A stretch of DNA of 64,000 nucleotides from Falsiroseomonas sp050563525 (GCF_050563525.1 NZ_JBNXUN010000014.1:1-64000); one strand, 5' to 3'; shown: positions 39,743 to 48,695, counted from the first letter of the stretch. Program-made: numbers and translations. The notes: a model not told the origin generated them from the letters alone.

Positions 39743-40807
39743 TTAGGCGATTTGAGAACCCCTCGATTTAGTTCGCGCGGAAGACCCTGTGGCCGGCAGG
39801 TGTGCTACATCTTCAGGTGCAAGCTGGACGCGCACCCATGCGGCTAGATCGGCTGGGCCCATGCGGCACAGATCGTCGTTGAAGTCGTGTGAGCGTGGGC
39901 GCAGCACCACGAAGTCGACGCTGTGCCGTTCCGGGCGTTCAGCGAGCGTCGCCGCAGCGTGCTTGCCCGCCTTATCCTTGTCCTGGGCGATGTAGATGCG
40001 GCGGAGCGCTGACGCCAAGGCCAGCGCAGCAAGATGCCTTGCGGACAGTGCGGCGATCATCGGCAGCCTAGGCAGCACGCACCGTAGCGCCAGCACGGTC
40101 TCAATGCCCTCGCCGACTGCGACGACATCCTGCACGTCTCCGAATCGCACGCCGTTACCCAGCAGCCGCCCCATGGCGCGCCGTGGCGTCGCGATCGGCG
40201 CCTTGCCGCTGCCGTCGCACGCGAGCCAGGTGCGGTGCACGCCGGTGATTGTGCCGTCTAGGTCCGTCACCGCGGCGAGCATCGCTGGCCACGTCTCGAC
40301 CGGCGCGTTCTCTTCGGCGCGGTAGTAGCAGCGTGGGTGGAAGCGCAGCGCGGGCAGGTCGTCCAGGTAGGTGATGCCGCGCGCGCGCAGGTAGGTCTCG
40401 GCCAGCGTCCCCTTGATCGGCTGCCCGGCGTTGAACAGCCGACGAGCCGCATCCGGCGATCCGGCCGCGACAGGCGCGCGGGGCTCAGGCCGCTGCGGCG
40501 CCGGCAGACTCAGGAACCGCCGCGCCTCGTCCAGCACGTCGCGCATTCTGTCGAGGCCGCGCGCCCGGGCGATCAGGTCCAGCAGGTCGCCATGTTCGCC
40601 CGTCGCGGCATCGGTCCACTTCCCTGCAGCGCCACGCCCCGCCTCCGGTCCGTGCAGCCGCACGAACAGGCTGCGCCCCGGCGTGTTCGCGACATCGCCC
40701 ACGGTCCACCATCGCCCCTCGCGCCGGCCGTTGGAGAGGCAGTGACGGCAGACCGCCTCGGCGTTGCGGGCAAGGCGGCGCGCAAGCGTCGCGGCATCCT
40801 CGCGCAT
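39743..40807 (-). CDS. toprim/primase-like protein (DUF7146 type)
   Basis: The product has 354 residues from ATG 40807, which has GGAGG six bases upstream. The N-terminus has a zinc-finger-like start (A-V-C-R-H-C-L-S-N-G-R-R-E-G-R-W-W). The middle, A-E-T-Y-L-R-A-R-G-I and L-R-F-H-P-R-C-Y-Y, is typical of plasmid/phage primases. The toprim core is V-A-V-G-E-G-I-E-T-V and Y-I-A-Q-D-K-D-K-A-G-K. A role in priming element replication or conjugative DNA is likely. It follows parB by about 60 bases in the same direction. Confidence 0.85.
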   Translation of the reverse strand: MREDAATLARRLARNAEAVCRHCLSNGRREGRWWTVGDVANTPGRSLFVRLHGPEAGRGAAGKWTDAATGEHGDLLDLIARARGLDRMRDVLDEARRFLSLPAPQRPEPRAPVAAGSPDAARRLFNAGQPIKGTLAETYLRARGITYLDDLPALRFHPRCYYRAEENAPVETWPAMLAAVTDLDGTITGVHRTWLACDGSGKAPIATPRRAMGRLLGNGVRFGDVQDVVAVGEGIETVLALRCVLPRLPMIAALSARHLAALALASALRRIYIAQDKDKAGKHAAATLAERPERHSVDFVVLRPRSHDFNDDLCRMGPADLAAWVRVQLAPEDVAHLPATGSSARTKSRGSQIA

Positions 40808-40869
40808 CGGTCCCTCCATGAGGATGCGGGCCCGCCTTGCGACGGGCCCGCGAGGTGCAGGGAGGCCGG

Positions 40870-42990
40870 TTACTCGGCGGCGATCGCGGCGGTGGGGATC
40901 GCCGCGGCCTCAATGTCCGCGGCCGGCGGCGCCGAGGCGATGGCCGGTTCGCCGCCCTCCGCCGCCGATTCCGCTTCGCCCTCCGGCGTTTCCTCGGTCT
41001 CCGGCTCCACCGCAGCGAACACTTGGCCCGGCGTGCGCAGCGCCTCAGGCACCCAGGCGGTGCCGGCGAGCATCTCCTCGGCGGCCGTCGCCATCTCCGC
41101 CTTCTTCAGGCCGGCGATGCGCTCCGCCGCCCGCGCGCCGCGCGCCTCCCGCACGGCGGCGAGGATGCGGCCCTTGGTGACGCGGCCGAGGTAGGCCTCC
41201 GCCGTCGGCCGCCAGCCGACCGCGGCCATGTCGAGGCTGACCGCCTCGGCGATGCGGTCGGCATGCGCGATCGCCTTGGGCCGGCGGTTGTAGGCCTCGT
41301 GCACCGCGTTGATCGTCAGCCCGACACAGTGCGCGAACAGCGCCTCGCGGCTGTCGGCGTCGAAGCCGGCGAGGACCGGCCAGAGCTCCCCTGGCTCCGC
41401 CGGCATCTGCGCCTGCCAGCGCGCGTGACGGGCCTCGATGGCGCGCGCCGATGCGGTGTCGGCGAGGCCCGGCGCCTGGGCGGAGAACAGCGCGCTCTTC
41501 GGCTCGATCTCCAGGCAGGAGTCGAGGCCGTAGCGGTAGAATAGCCGCAGGCAAAGTGCGTGCAGCGCGGCGAGGAAGGCCGTCTGCGGATCGGCGGCGA
41601 GCGCGTCGCGCAGCGCGAGGGTGCGGTGCGCGGTGAGCTCCGTCAGCAGCCGGTCGGGCAGCGGGCGGATGCCCTCGTCCTCCTCCGGCGGTTCGGCGGG
41701 CGGGGCGGCCGTGCCGGTCTCGGGCTCGGCCGTGGTCCCGCCCTCCGTTCCCGGATCGGCCGAGGGCAGGTCGGTCTCGACATGCTCCTCCTCCGGCGCC
41801 GCGGCCACCGGCGGCTCATCCTCCGGTCGGACATAGCCGCGCTCGATGCGCAGCGCCCCCGAGCCGTCGATGCTGACGAAGACTCCGCCGCGCACGATCT
41901 CCTCAGGATCGTAGGCGACAGGCCGGTCCTCGAAGGCAGCCAGCGCCTCCTCGATGTCGGCCAGGCGCCGGTCGGTCTCCTCCGGCACCTCGTCGGCCTC
42001 CGCGCAGTCCTGCTCCAGCCGGTCGAACTCGGCCTGGAGCGCATCGCGCCGCGCCGCCTCCTCCTCGGTCAGCGGCTGCGCTTCGCCGGCCAGGCGGCGC
42101 AGGCCGTAGCTGTGGCCGTAGGGGAAGTCGGGCGCGGCCTCGACCCAGCGCCAGCCCTCGGCGCTGATCGCCTCCGCCTCGCGCTCCAGCCGCTCGCGCG
42201 CGAGCCTGTCGAGCAGCGCGGCATCCTGCCACCAGCCGCCATCGTCGGGCTGGAACAGGTCGCGCAGGATCAGCCCGCCCGCCGCCTCGTAGGCCTCGGC
42301 GCCGACGAAGCGGGCGCGCTTGTCGGAGGCGCGGACGGCGCCCTCGGTCAGCAGGCGGCGGATCTGGTAGGGCTCCTTGGTGTAGGAGCGCTGCAGCGCC
42401 TCCCACACCTGCTCCTGCCGCTCATGGTCGGGGCTGACGGTGAAGGCCATCAGCTGCTCGAGCGTCATGCCGTCCTCGGCGTAGAGGTCGAGGAGGTGCT
42501 TCGAGACAGCAGCGAGGCGCAGCCGCTGCCGGACGACGCCGACCGAGACGAAGAAGGCCGCGGCGATCTCCTCCTCCGAGCGGCCGCGCTCGCGCAGTGC
42601 CTGGAAGGCGCGGAACTGGTCGAGCGGGTGCAGCGGGGCGCGCTGCACATTCTCGGCCAGGCTGTCCTCCTCGGCGATGCCCTCGGTGCGGATGATGCAG
42701 GGAATCGGCGCGGTGCGCGCGAGGCGCTTCTGCTTCACGAGCAGTTCAAGCGCGCGGTAGCGCCGGCCGCCCGAGGGCACCTCGAAGGTGCCGGTCTCGT
42801 TGCCGTCGTCGTCCAGCACGGGGCGGACGGTGAGGCTCTGCAGCAGGGTGCGGCGGGCGATGTCCTCGGCCAGTTCCTCGACGGCGATGCCCGCCTTGAT
42901 GCGGCGGACATTCGCCTGGCTGAGCACGAGCCGGTTGAATGGGATGTCGCGCGAGGCGGAGAGCGCGACCTTCGGGGCGGACTTTGACAT
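40870..42990 (-). CDS. ParB/RepB-like partition protein, long form
   Basis: The 706-residue protein has a ParB nuclease-like domain at about 15-115 (L-S-Q-A-N-V-R-R, V-P-S-G-G-R-R-Y-R-A-L, E-E-D-S-L-A-E-N-V-Q-R). The HTH region is I-A-A-A-F-F-V-S-V-G-V-V-R-Q-R-L. A long acidic, Pro/Glu-rich middle and a helical C-terminus follow. Such long ParB proteins are standard backbone genes of alphaproteobacterial plasmids and integrative elements. There is no parA here, so a solo role in element maintenance or gene control is possible. A hairpin leader with the ribosome binding site precedes it. Confidence 0.9.
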   Translation of the reverse strand: MSKSAPKVALSASRDIPFNRLVLSQANVRRIKAGIAVEELAEDIARRTLLQSLTVRPVLDDDGNETGTFEVPSGGRRYRALELLVKQKRLARTAPIPCIIRTEGIAEEDSLAENVQRAPLHPLDQFRAFQALRERGRSEEEIAAAFFVSVGVVRQRLRLAAVSKHLLDLYAEDGMTLEQLMAFTVSPDHERQEQVWEALQRSYTKEPYQIRRLLTEGAVRASDKRARFVGAEAYEAAGGLILRDLFQPDDGGWWQDAALLDRLARERLEREAEAISAEGWRWVEAAPDFPYGHSYGLRRLAGEAQPLTEEEAARRDALQAEFDRLEQDCAEADEVPEETDRRLADIEEALAAFEDRPVAYDPEEIVRGGVFVSIDGSGALRIERGYVRPEDEPPVAAAPEEEHVETDLPSADPGTEGGTTAEPETGTAAPPAEPPEEDEGIRPLPDRLLTELTAHRTLALRDALAADPQTAFLAALHALCLRLFYRYGLDSCLEIEPKSALFSAQAPGLADTASARAIEARHARWQAQMPAEPGELWPVLAGFDADSREALFAHCVGLTINAVHEAYNRRPKAIAHADRIAEAVSLDMAAVGWRPTAEAYLGRVTKGRILAAVREARGARAAERIAGLKKAEMATAAEEMLAGTAWVPEALRTPGQVFAAVEPETEETPEGEAESAAEGGEPAIASAPPAADIEAAAIPTAAIAAE

Positions 42991-43048
42991 GGGAATTCTC
43001 CATGACGGGCCGGCAGGGAGCCTCTCTCCCGACCTTCAACCCGTCACG
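42991..43048 (-). promoter_or_regulatory. hairpin leader before parB (copy 1)
   Basis: On the leftward strand GTGACGGG pairs with CCCGTCAT, enclosing GGGAG-AGAGG-CTCCC. The Shine-Dalgarno GGAGAA follows at once, 6 bases before the ATG. The same arrangement precedes ardC (44449-44511). Confidence 0.6.
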
Positions 43049-43066
43049 AAGACCGCCTCGGCCCTC

Positions 43067-43483
43067 TCACTCTCTCCGCGCCGCTGGAGCCGCAGCGGGG
43101 AGGTTCCACACCTCAGCGCCGGCCGCGCGATACGCATCCGCGACAGCCGCGAGTGGCGCGTAGGAGAAGGCACCCCAAGGCAGTGCGCTTGCAGGCTCGC
43201 CGACCGCGACCATCGGGCCGCGCACCGCGAGATCGCAGACGACCTCGAACTCCAGGCCGCGGCTGTCGATGACCGGCAGGCGGGCGGCGATGCAGGCCGC
43301 CTTGATGGTCTCGCAGTCGTGCCCGCTCAGATATTCACCGCGGGCGAAGTACAGCGTGAAGCCGCCGCGGCCGATGGCGAGGTGGCCGCCCTCCGTGATC
43401 AGAGCTTCGCGGATGTAGCGGCCGTAGCGCTCCTCCGCGTCGCGTGCGATGAGCGGCGCCCTGGTGTTGTGTCGCCGGGTCAC
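43067..43483 (-). CDS. hypothetical protein between ardC and parB
   Basis: The product has 138 residues from GTG 43483, which overlaps the ardC stop (GTGA). No domain was recognised with certainty. It begins with a basic stretch and then E-E-R-Y-G-R-Y-I-R-E-A-L-I-T-E-G-G. A mixed alpha/beta body includes L-Y-F-A-R-G-E-Y-L-S-G-H-D-C-E and E-F-E-V-V-C-D-L. The tight coupling with ardC and its place in the backbone suggest a conserved accessory protein of the element. Confidence 0.6.
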   Translation of the reverse strand: MTRRHNTRAPLIARDAEERYGRYIREALITEGGHLAIGRGGFTLYFARGEYLSGHDCETIKAACIAARLPVIDSRGLEFEVVCDLAVRGPMVAVGEPASALPWGAFSYAPLAAVADAYRAAGAEVWNLPAAAPAARRE

Positions 43484-44448
43484 GACACCACCTCGGCCGC
43501 GTCTGCGTCATCGTTGACCGCTTCGGTCTCGGGCGCGAAGTCGAGCAGGAAATCAGCCGCCTTCGACGCCGCGCTCGCCGCGCGGACGATCGCGCGATTA
43601 TCCTCGCGCAGCACATCCAGCCAGGAGCCGATGTAGTCGGCGTGGCGCACCGTCGGCACGATGCCCAGCGCGGCGCAGGTGAAGGCCGCGGTCATCTCGG
43701 CGACCAGCTCCTCCTGCGCGTACTTCTTCGAGCCGAAGCTGTTGGCGATCTCACGGCCAAGGCGCGACGCATGCCCCGTCCAGTGGCCGAGCTCATGCAG
43801 CGCGGTCCGGTGCCAGTCGATCGGCTGGAAATAGGCCTGCGGCGGCGGAACGCCGATGAAGTCGCCGAGTACGTCGTAGTAGGCGCGCTCTCCTCCGATG
43901 CGGAGATTGGCGCCAGAAGTTGCGATCACCGCCTGCACGCGCGGCTCGATGAGCGAGGTGTCCGCAGGCGGCGTCGTGGCGGCGAGCTCGGGCGGCAGGC
44001 CGTCGCACTGCTCGACGTTGAACACCGTGAAGCGCTTGAGGAAGTGAATCGCGCGGGCATCCTTGCCCGTCTCTTGCGCGCGCTCGCGCTCCTCGCCAGG
44101 GATGAAGCGGTCGGCGTAGACGACCGTTGTGCCGCGCTCGCCCTTGCGCACATTGCCGCCGAGCGCGAGCGCCTGGCGGAAGGTGAGCCAGCTCTGGCCG
44201 GCGTAGCCGCGCTCGACGACGGCACCCCACAGGATCAGCACGTTGATCCCGGAGTAGCGCCGGCCGGTCGCGGCGTTCTTCGGCAGGGCGAGGGGTGCGG
44301 CCACACTGGAGGTTCCCCAGGGCTGCACCCAGGGCAGGCGCCCGGCCTCGAGTTCGGCGATGATCCTGTCGGTGATCTCGTCGTAGAGGTTCGCGCGGTC
44401 AGCCGAGGCTCGGCCGCTCGGGGCCGGCCGCGTCGCGGAGCGGGTCAT
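43480..44448 (-). CDS. ardC: ArdC-type antirestriction protein
   Basis: The 322-residue protein has an N-terminal ssDNA-binding (DUF1738) domain: I-I-A-E-L-E-A-G-R-L-P-W-V-Q-P-W, R-R-Y-S-G-I-N-V-L-I-L-W, and F-R-Q-A-L-A-L-G-G-N-V-R-K-G-E-R-G. A C-terminal zincin domain follows with H-E-L-G-H in T-A-L-H-E-L-G-H-W-T-G-H and a later E-E-L-V-A-E-M-T-A. ArdC protects incoming DNA from restriction during conjugation. It is the last gene before the element edge and starts about 600 bases from the tRNA. Confidence 0.9.
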   Translation of the reverse strand: MTRSATRPAPSGRASADRANLYDEITDRIIAELEAGRLPWVQPWGTSSVAAPLALPKNAATGRRYSGINVLILWGAVVERGYAGQSWLTFRQALALGGNVRKGERGTTVVYADRFIPGEERERAQETGKDARAIHFLKRFTVFNVEQCDGLPPELAATTPPADTSLIEPRVQAVIATSGANLRIGGERAYYDVLGDFIGVPPPQAYFQPIDWHRTALHELGHWTGHASRLGREIANSFGSKKYAQEELVAEMTAAFTCAALGIVPTVRHADYIGSWLDVLREDNRAIVRAASAASKAADFLLDFAPETEAVNDDADAAEVVS

Positions 44449-44511
44449 GGCGGTTCTCCATGACGGGCCGGCCGCGAGCCTCTCTCTCGGCCCCGAAACC
44501 CGTCACGGCGA
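44449..44511 (-). promoter_or_regulatory. hairpin leader before ardC (copy 2)
   Basis: On the leftward strand GTGACGGG pairs with CCCGTCAT around the stem CGAG-AGAGAGG-CTCG, and the Shine-Dalgarno GGAGAA follows directly. It shares most positions with the parB leader; the base pair at the foot of the inner stem is switched (G-C there, C-G here). Confidence 0.6.
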
Positions 44512-45044
44512 CAGCTGCAAAGCTCTCACTCTCGACGCCACTCCACAGCGGGGACCCGGTGTCACCCGGGAACTGGGATCACCTTTGTCGTCGAACTCTG
44601 ATGCAGATCGCTCGCTTGAAGCGAACACCAGCGGAGGCAGGCGATAGGTTCCATTGCGGCCCGATTGCCCCAGGCAGCGGCAACGTGTTCGCGTTGTCGG
44701 ACAGTCCACTGCTGGGCGCGGCAGATGGAACTCCGGCGCCCAAGCGCATAACGATGAGATCGAGCGACAATGACCGACGCCTGGACGCTGCCACGTGACC
44801 GGACCGCAAGGTCGAGCGCTTTCGGTCGGGCGCCGCCTGATCTTCCTCGCTGCGCGCGACCGGGAGGTGGCGATCGTCGCGAAGGCAAGGCCAGCACATG
44901 GGCAGTTGCGCTGCGCACATGGCAGGGCGGAATAGGCTCTCCGCGCACCTAGCCCCGATTCGGGGCGCAGCACGGTGCTGCTACCTATTTGCTACCTAGC
45001 GCCGCTCCGGTCGCTGTGCCGAGCAGGCTAAGTATCTGAAAAAC
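44512..45044. other. gene-free element end beside tRNA-Arg
   Basis: About 530 bases contain no convincing gene. Near the tRNA stand two perfect hairpins, GCCCCG-ATT-CGGGGC (44952-44966) and CAGCAC-G-GTGCTG (44968-44980). The direct repeat GCTACCTA follows at 44980-44987 and 44991-44998. Such small repeats next to a tRNA 3' end are what recombinase/excisionase sites look like, but no integrase gene is present. Confidence 0.4.
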
Positions 45045-45121
<77 letters not shown>

Positions 45122-45267
45122 TTGCCGCGATCCTCATAGCGTGCCTGCGGCGCCCGGGAAAGGCCCGGCTTCGGCAAATGCCGCCTCGGCAGGTTGCGCC
45201 CCCGGCACAGGCCCCCCATCATCGCCGCGGCGCAGCCTTGAGCCCTCCCGTTGCGAGAGACCCCCAC

Positions 45268-46461
45268 GTGAAGCCCCAGAACGACCTGCTCTCCGCCACC
45301 GGCACCACCATCTTCACAGTGATGTCGGCGCTCGCCACGGAATATGGCGCCATCAACCTCGGCCAGGGCTTCCCGGACTATGACGGGCCGGAGGATGTGA
45401 TCGAGGCCGCCGCCGCCGCGCTGAAGGACGGCCGCAACCAGTACCCGCCGATGAGCGGCCACCCGGACCTGCGCCAGGCCGTCGCCGCGCATAACCAGCG
45501 CTTCTACGGGCTGGAGGTCGATCCGAATGCGGAGGTCATCGTCACCTCTGGTGCGACCGAGGCCATCACCGCCTGCCTGATGGCGGTGCTGAACCCCGGC
45601 GACGAGTGCGTGCTGATCGAGCCGCTGTACGACACCTACCTGCCGGTGGTGAAGCTGCTGGGTGCGATTCCGAAGCTGGTCCGGCTGACGCCGCCGAAGT
45701 GGGAACTTCCCCGGGCTGAACTGGCCGCCGCCTTCGGGCCGAAGACCAAGGCCATCCTGCTCAACACGCCGATGAACCCGACCGGCAAGGTGTTCACCCA
45801 CGCCGAACTCGCCTTCATCGCGGACCTGATCGAGCGCCACGACTGCTACGCCATCTGCGACGAGGTGTATGAGCACCTGACCTTCGACGGCTGGAAGCAC
45901 GTGCCGCTGATGACCCTGCCGGGGATGCGTCCGCGCTGCATGCGGATCGGCTCGGCCGGCAAGACCTTCAGCCTGACCGGCTGGAAAATCGGCTACGTCA
46001 CCTGCGACCGGACGCTCGCCGGCAACGTCACCAAGGCGCACCAGAACCTGACCTTCACCACCCCGCCCAATCTGCAGCGCGGCATTGCGGTCGGCCTGGC
46101 GAAGGACGACGCCTATTTCGCGGGGCTGTCCGCCAGCCTGGAGGCGAAGCGGGACCGGCTGGCGGCGGGGCTGGCGCGGCTCGGCTTCGGCGTGCTGCCA
46201 ACCCAGGGCAGCTACTTCATCACCACGGACTTTCGGCCACTCGGCTTCAACGGCGATGACGTGGCCTTCTGCCGCGCGCTGACGGTGGAGGCGAAGGTCA
46301 CCGCCATTCCGGTAACCGCCTTCTACGCCAGCGCCGACGCGCCCAGCCACTACGTCCGCTTCGCCTTCTGCAAGGGGAACGAGGTGATCGACGCTGCCCT
46401 GGCGCGGCTGGAGGCCTGGATCGCCGGCCGCATGGGCGCCGCGCGTAGCGCGGTTGGTTGA
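45268..46461 (+). CDS. PLP-dependent aminotransferase (class I/II)
   Basis: The product has 397 residues from GTG 45268, which precedes the conserved L-L-S-A-T-G-T-T-I-F-T-V-M-S-A-L-A; upstream in-frame codons lack similarity. Fold-type I features are A-I-N-L-G-Q-G-F-P-D-Y, V-T-S-G-A-T-E-A-I, N-T-P-M-N-P-T-G-K and D-E-V-Y-E-H-L. The PLP Lys is in I-G-S-A-G-K-T-F-S-L-T-G-W-K. The pattern is closest to kynurenine/methionine/aromatic aminotransferases (YbdL/KAT-like). It is the first chromosomal gene beyond the tRNA. Confidence 0.88.
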   Translation: MKPQNDLLSATGTTIFTVMSALATEYGAINLGQGFPDYDGPEDVIEAAAAALKDGRNQYPPMSGHPDLRQAVAAHNQRFYGLEVDPNAEVIVTSGATEAITACLMAVLNPGDECVLIEPLYDTYLPVVKLLGAIPKLVRLTPPKWELPRAELAAAFGPKTKAILLNTPMNPTGKVFTHAELAFIADLIERHDCYAICDEVYEHLTFDGWKHVPLMTLPGMRPRCMRIGSAGKTFSLTGWKIGYVTCDRTLAGNVTKAHQNLTFTTPPNLQRGIAVGLAKDDAYFAGLSASLEAKRDRLAAGLARLGFGVLPTQGSYFITTDFRPLGFNGDDVAFCRALTVEAKVTAIPVTAFYASADAPSHYVRFAFCKGNEVIDAALARLEAWIAGRMGAARSAVG

Positions 46462-46546
46462 TCACGGGCGCAGCGCGGCAGGTTGACGCCGAGGCCCGGC
46501 TCGCCGTATCACCCCGCGCCCGGGGGCAACCCTGGCGGAGGCGTGT

Positions 46547-46620
46547 GGCGGTCGTAGCTCAGCTGGTAGAGCGCCAGGTTGTGGTCTTGGATGTCGCGGG
46601 TTCGAGCCCCGTCGATCGCC
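46547..46620 (+). tRNA. tRNA-His (anticodon GTG)
   Basis: The acceptor GCGGTCG pairs with CGATCGC, with an encoded G-1 (46547) opposite C73 (46620), the identity mark of tRNA-His. The anticodon loop is TTGTGGT (GTG) and the T-arm is GCGGGTTCGAGCCCCGT-like. CCA is not encoded (CAT follows). Confidence 0.93.
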
Positions 46621-46666
46621 CATCCCCCCTCACCAGGGGGTCCACACGTCCCAGGGAAGAAAATCC

Positions 46667-47452
46667 ATGCAGATCCGCCTCGATGGCCGCGTCGCCCTGA
46701 TCACCGGGGGCTCGAAGGGCCTCGGCCTCGCCATTGCCGAGCAGTTCGTCGAGTCCGGCGCGGCCGTGGCGCTGGTGGCGCGCGGCGAGGACGCCCTGGC
46801 GGCAGCCAAGGCGCGTATCGCGGGCAGGTTCCAGGGCGCCCGCGTGGCGGCCATCTCGGCCGATGTCGGCACCGCGGAAGGCTGCGCCCGGGCGGCGCAG
46901 CAGGCGGCGACGGAACTCGGGCCGATCGATATCCTGGTGAACAACGCCGGCACCAGCCAGCGCGGCCCCTTCATGGAGGTGGATGACGCGCTGTGGCAGG
47001 CTGACCTCGACCTGAAGCTGTTCGCCGCCATCCGCCTGACCCGCGCCGTCTGGCCCGGCATGCAGTCCCGCCGCTGGGGCCGCATCATCAACGTGCTGAA
47101 CACCGGCGCCAAGGCTCCCGCCGCCGGTGGCGCCCCCACCGCCGTCTCGCGCGCCGCCGGCATGGCGCTGACCAAGGTTCTGGCCGGCGAGGGCGCGCCG
47201 CATGGCATCCTGGTGAACGGCATGCTGGTCGGCATCATCGAGAGCGACCAATGGGTCCGCCGCCACGCCGCCGACCCGCGTGGCATTTCCTGGGAGGACT
47301 GGAAGGCCGAGCAGGGCAAGGGCGTGCCGCTCGGCCGCATTGGCAAGGCGGAGGAATTCGCGGCGATGGCGACCTTCCTCGCCTCCGACCAGGGCGGCTA
47401 CATCACCGGCACCGCCATCAACGTCGATGGCGGCCGCAGCCCGGTGGTCTGA
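46667..47452 (+). CDS. SDR-family protein without the canonical Tyr/Lys
   Basis: The 261-residue Rossmann-fold protein has the cofactor loop T-G-G-S-K-G-L-G and the N-N-A-G motif. The C-terminal G-T-A-I-N-V-D-G-G is also typical of short-chain dehydrogenases. At the catalytic site, where most members have Y-x-x-x-K, it reads P-T-A-V-S-R-A-A-G-M-A, so both Tyr and Lys seem replaced (Thr, Arg). It may act by another mechanism or bind a cofactor without classical catalysis. A ribosome binding site (AGGGAAG) precedes ATG 46667. It follows tRNA-His directly. Confidence 0.8.
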   Translation: MQIRLDGRVALITGGSKGLGLAIAEQFVESGAAVALVARGEDALAAAKARIAGRFQGARVAAISADVGTAEGCARAAQQAATELGPIDILVNNAGTSQRGPFMEVDDALWQADLDLKLFAAIRLTRAVWPGMQSRRWGRIINVLNTGAKAPAAGGAPTAVSRAAGMALTKVLAGEGAPHGILVNGMLVGIIESDQWVRRHAADPRGISWEDWKAEQGKGVPLGRIGKAEEFAAMATFLASDQGGYITGTAINVDGGRSPVV

Positions 47453-47458
47453 GGCCCC

Positions 47459-48211
47459 TCAACTTGGCTTGCCGACCAGGCAAAACATGGCGCCCTGCGG
47501 GTCCTGGCCGATGACGATGTGGTCGCCACCCGGCACCTCCACGGGACCGTGCAGCAGGGTCCCGCCGGTCTCCGCCATCCGCCGCACCGCGGCGCCGATG
47601 GCGGGCACCTGGAAGTAGAAGCGCCACATCGGCTTCGCCTCCGCCTGGCGCTGCATGATGGCGCCGAAGGCGCGGCCCTCCAGCTCCATGATCTGGTAAT
47701 CGCCCATGGGGCCCATCGGCAGCGTCTCGCCGCGCGTCCAGCGGAAGTGCCGGGCGTAGAAGGCCAGCGCCCGGTCCATGTCGGCGGCGCCGAGTTCGTT
47801 CCAGGCGCAGTGGCCGATCGCGTCGGGCGCGAAGCTGGTGCTGGCGCGGTCGCCGGCGCCGCGCATGACGTAGAAGGGCGCGCCATCCGGGTCCGCCACC
47901 ATGGCGATGCGGCCGACGCCCGGCAGGTCGCGCGCCGGCATCTGCACCGCGCCGCCATCCGCGACGATGGCCGCCACCGTGGCGTCCACATCCTCGACGC
48001 CGAGATAGCCGAGCCAGACCGGCGCGACGCCCGCCGGCGCCTGCATCAGCCCGGCAATCCCGTCCTCGCCATGGGTCAGGATCTCGTAGCCTGGCTGGCC
48101 CTCATGACCAGCGGCATTCCAGCCGAGCAGGCCGCCATAGAAGCGCCGTGCGGCTGCGGTGTCGCTGGTCAGCAGCTCATACCAGATGAAGATGCCATGG
48201 GAATTCGGCAT
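47459..48211 (-). CDS. VOC-family (glyoxalase/bleomycin-resistance-like) protein
   Basis: The 250-residue protein is built of two VOC modules. The first starts H-G-I-F-I-W-Y-E-L-L-T-S-D-T-A-A-A-R-R-F and has Y-L-G-V-E-D-V-D-A-T-V. The second starts H-C-A-W-N-E-L-G-A-A-D-M-D-R-A-L-A-F-Y and ends H-I-V-I-G-Q-D-P-Q-G-A-M-F. The motif and length match the two-domain VOC group. It is tail-to-tail with the SDR gene (6 bases) and follows DUF1428 by 13 bases. Substrate unknown. Confidence 0.85.
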   Translation of the reverse strand: MPNSHGIFIWYELLTSDTAAARRFYGGLLGWNAAGHEGQPGYEILTHGEDGIAGLMQAPAGVAPVWLGYLGVEDVDATVAAIVADGGAVQMPARDLPGVGRIAMVADPDGAPFYVMRGAGDRASTSFAPDAIGHCAWNELGAADMDRALAFYARHFRWTRGETLPMGPMGDYQIMELEGRAFGAIMQRQAEAKPMWRFYFQVPAIGAAVRRMAETGGTLLHGPVEVPGGDHIVIGQDPQGAMFCLVGKPS

Positions 48212-48224
48212 AGCGCGCTCCCGC

Positions 48225-48572
48225 TCAGGCGTCGAGAATCGGCTGGAAACCGCCGAAGATCATGCGCTGCCCATCGAAGGGCATGGTCATGTCGCGCATC
48301 CGCGGATCCTCCATCATCCGCTTCATCCCGGCATCACGCACCGCCTTGGAGGGCCATTCGATCCAGGAAAAGACGACGACCTCATCCGGCTTGGCCTGCA
48401 CCGCGCCCTTGAAGTCGGTGACCTTGCCGTCCGGCACGTCGTCGCCCCAACATTCGACCACGCGGAGCGCGCCGTATTCCTTGAACAGCGGCAGGGCCGC
48501 GGTGGCGTGATCGAGGAAGGCCTGGCGATTGGCGGCGGGAACGGCGGCCAGGAAGCCATCGACGTAGTTCAT
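48225..48572 (-). CDS. DUF1428 family protein
   Basis: The 115-residue ferredoxin-like-fold protein begins M-N-Y-V-D-G-F-L-A-A-V-P and has V-V-E-C-W-G-D-D-V-P-D-G-K-V-T-D-F and F-S-W-I-E-W-P-S-K. It ends with M-P-F-D-G-Q-R-M-I-F-G-G-F. All are family marks of DUF1428, whose function is unknown. It is first in a leftward pair with the VOC gene. A perfect dyad 19 bases upstream of the start (48591-48606) probably controls both. Confidence 0.88.
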   Translation of the reverse strand: MNYVDGFLAAVPAANRQAFLDHATAALPLFKEYGALRVVECWGDDVPDGKVTDFKGAVQAKPDEVVVFSWIEWPSKAVRDAGMKRMMEDPRMRDMTMPFDGQRMIFGGFQPILDA

Positions 48573-48590
48573 CGGATCATCCCTTTTTGA

Positions 48591-48606
48591 TTAACCAATC
48601 GGTTAA
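48591..48606 (-). promoter_or_regulatory. operator-like dyad before DUF1428
   Basis: TTAACC-AATC-GGTTAA is a perfect 16-bp inverted repeat in an AT-rich segment, 19 bases upstream of the DUF1428 start. Its form fits a TetR- or HxlR-type repressor. It differs from the operators near the TetR gene at 48721, so another regulator is implied. Confidence 0.55.
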
Positions 48607-48695
48607 GTATAGACGCGCGGTAGGGAGCCTGTCCATTCCTCGCTGAACACGCCTGCTTGAAGCTCGGCGGCAACGGCTCAAGGCATTGACGGGCT

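Noticed and set aside
41560..42987. Long rightward frame opposite parB
   Set aside because: The leftward frame has clear ParB motifs. The opposite frame is a Leu/Arg/Gly-rich shadow.
44503..44973. Possible integrase or small gene between ardC and the tRNA
   Set aside because: The leftward translation is Arg/Pro/Ser/Cys-rich with no recombinase motif (no R...H-x-x-R...Y).
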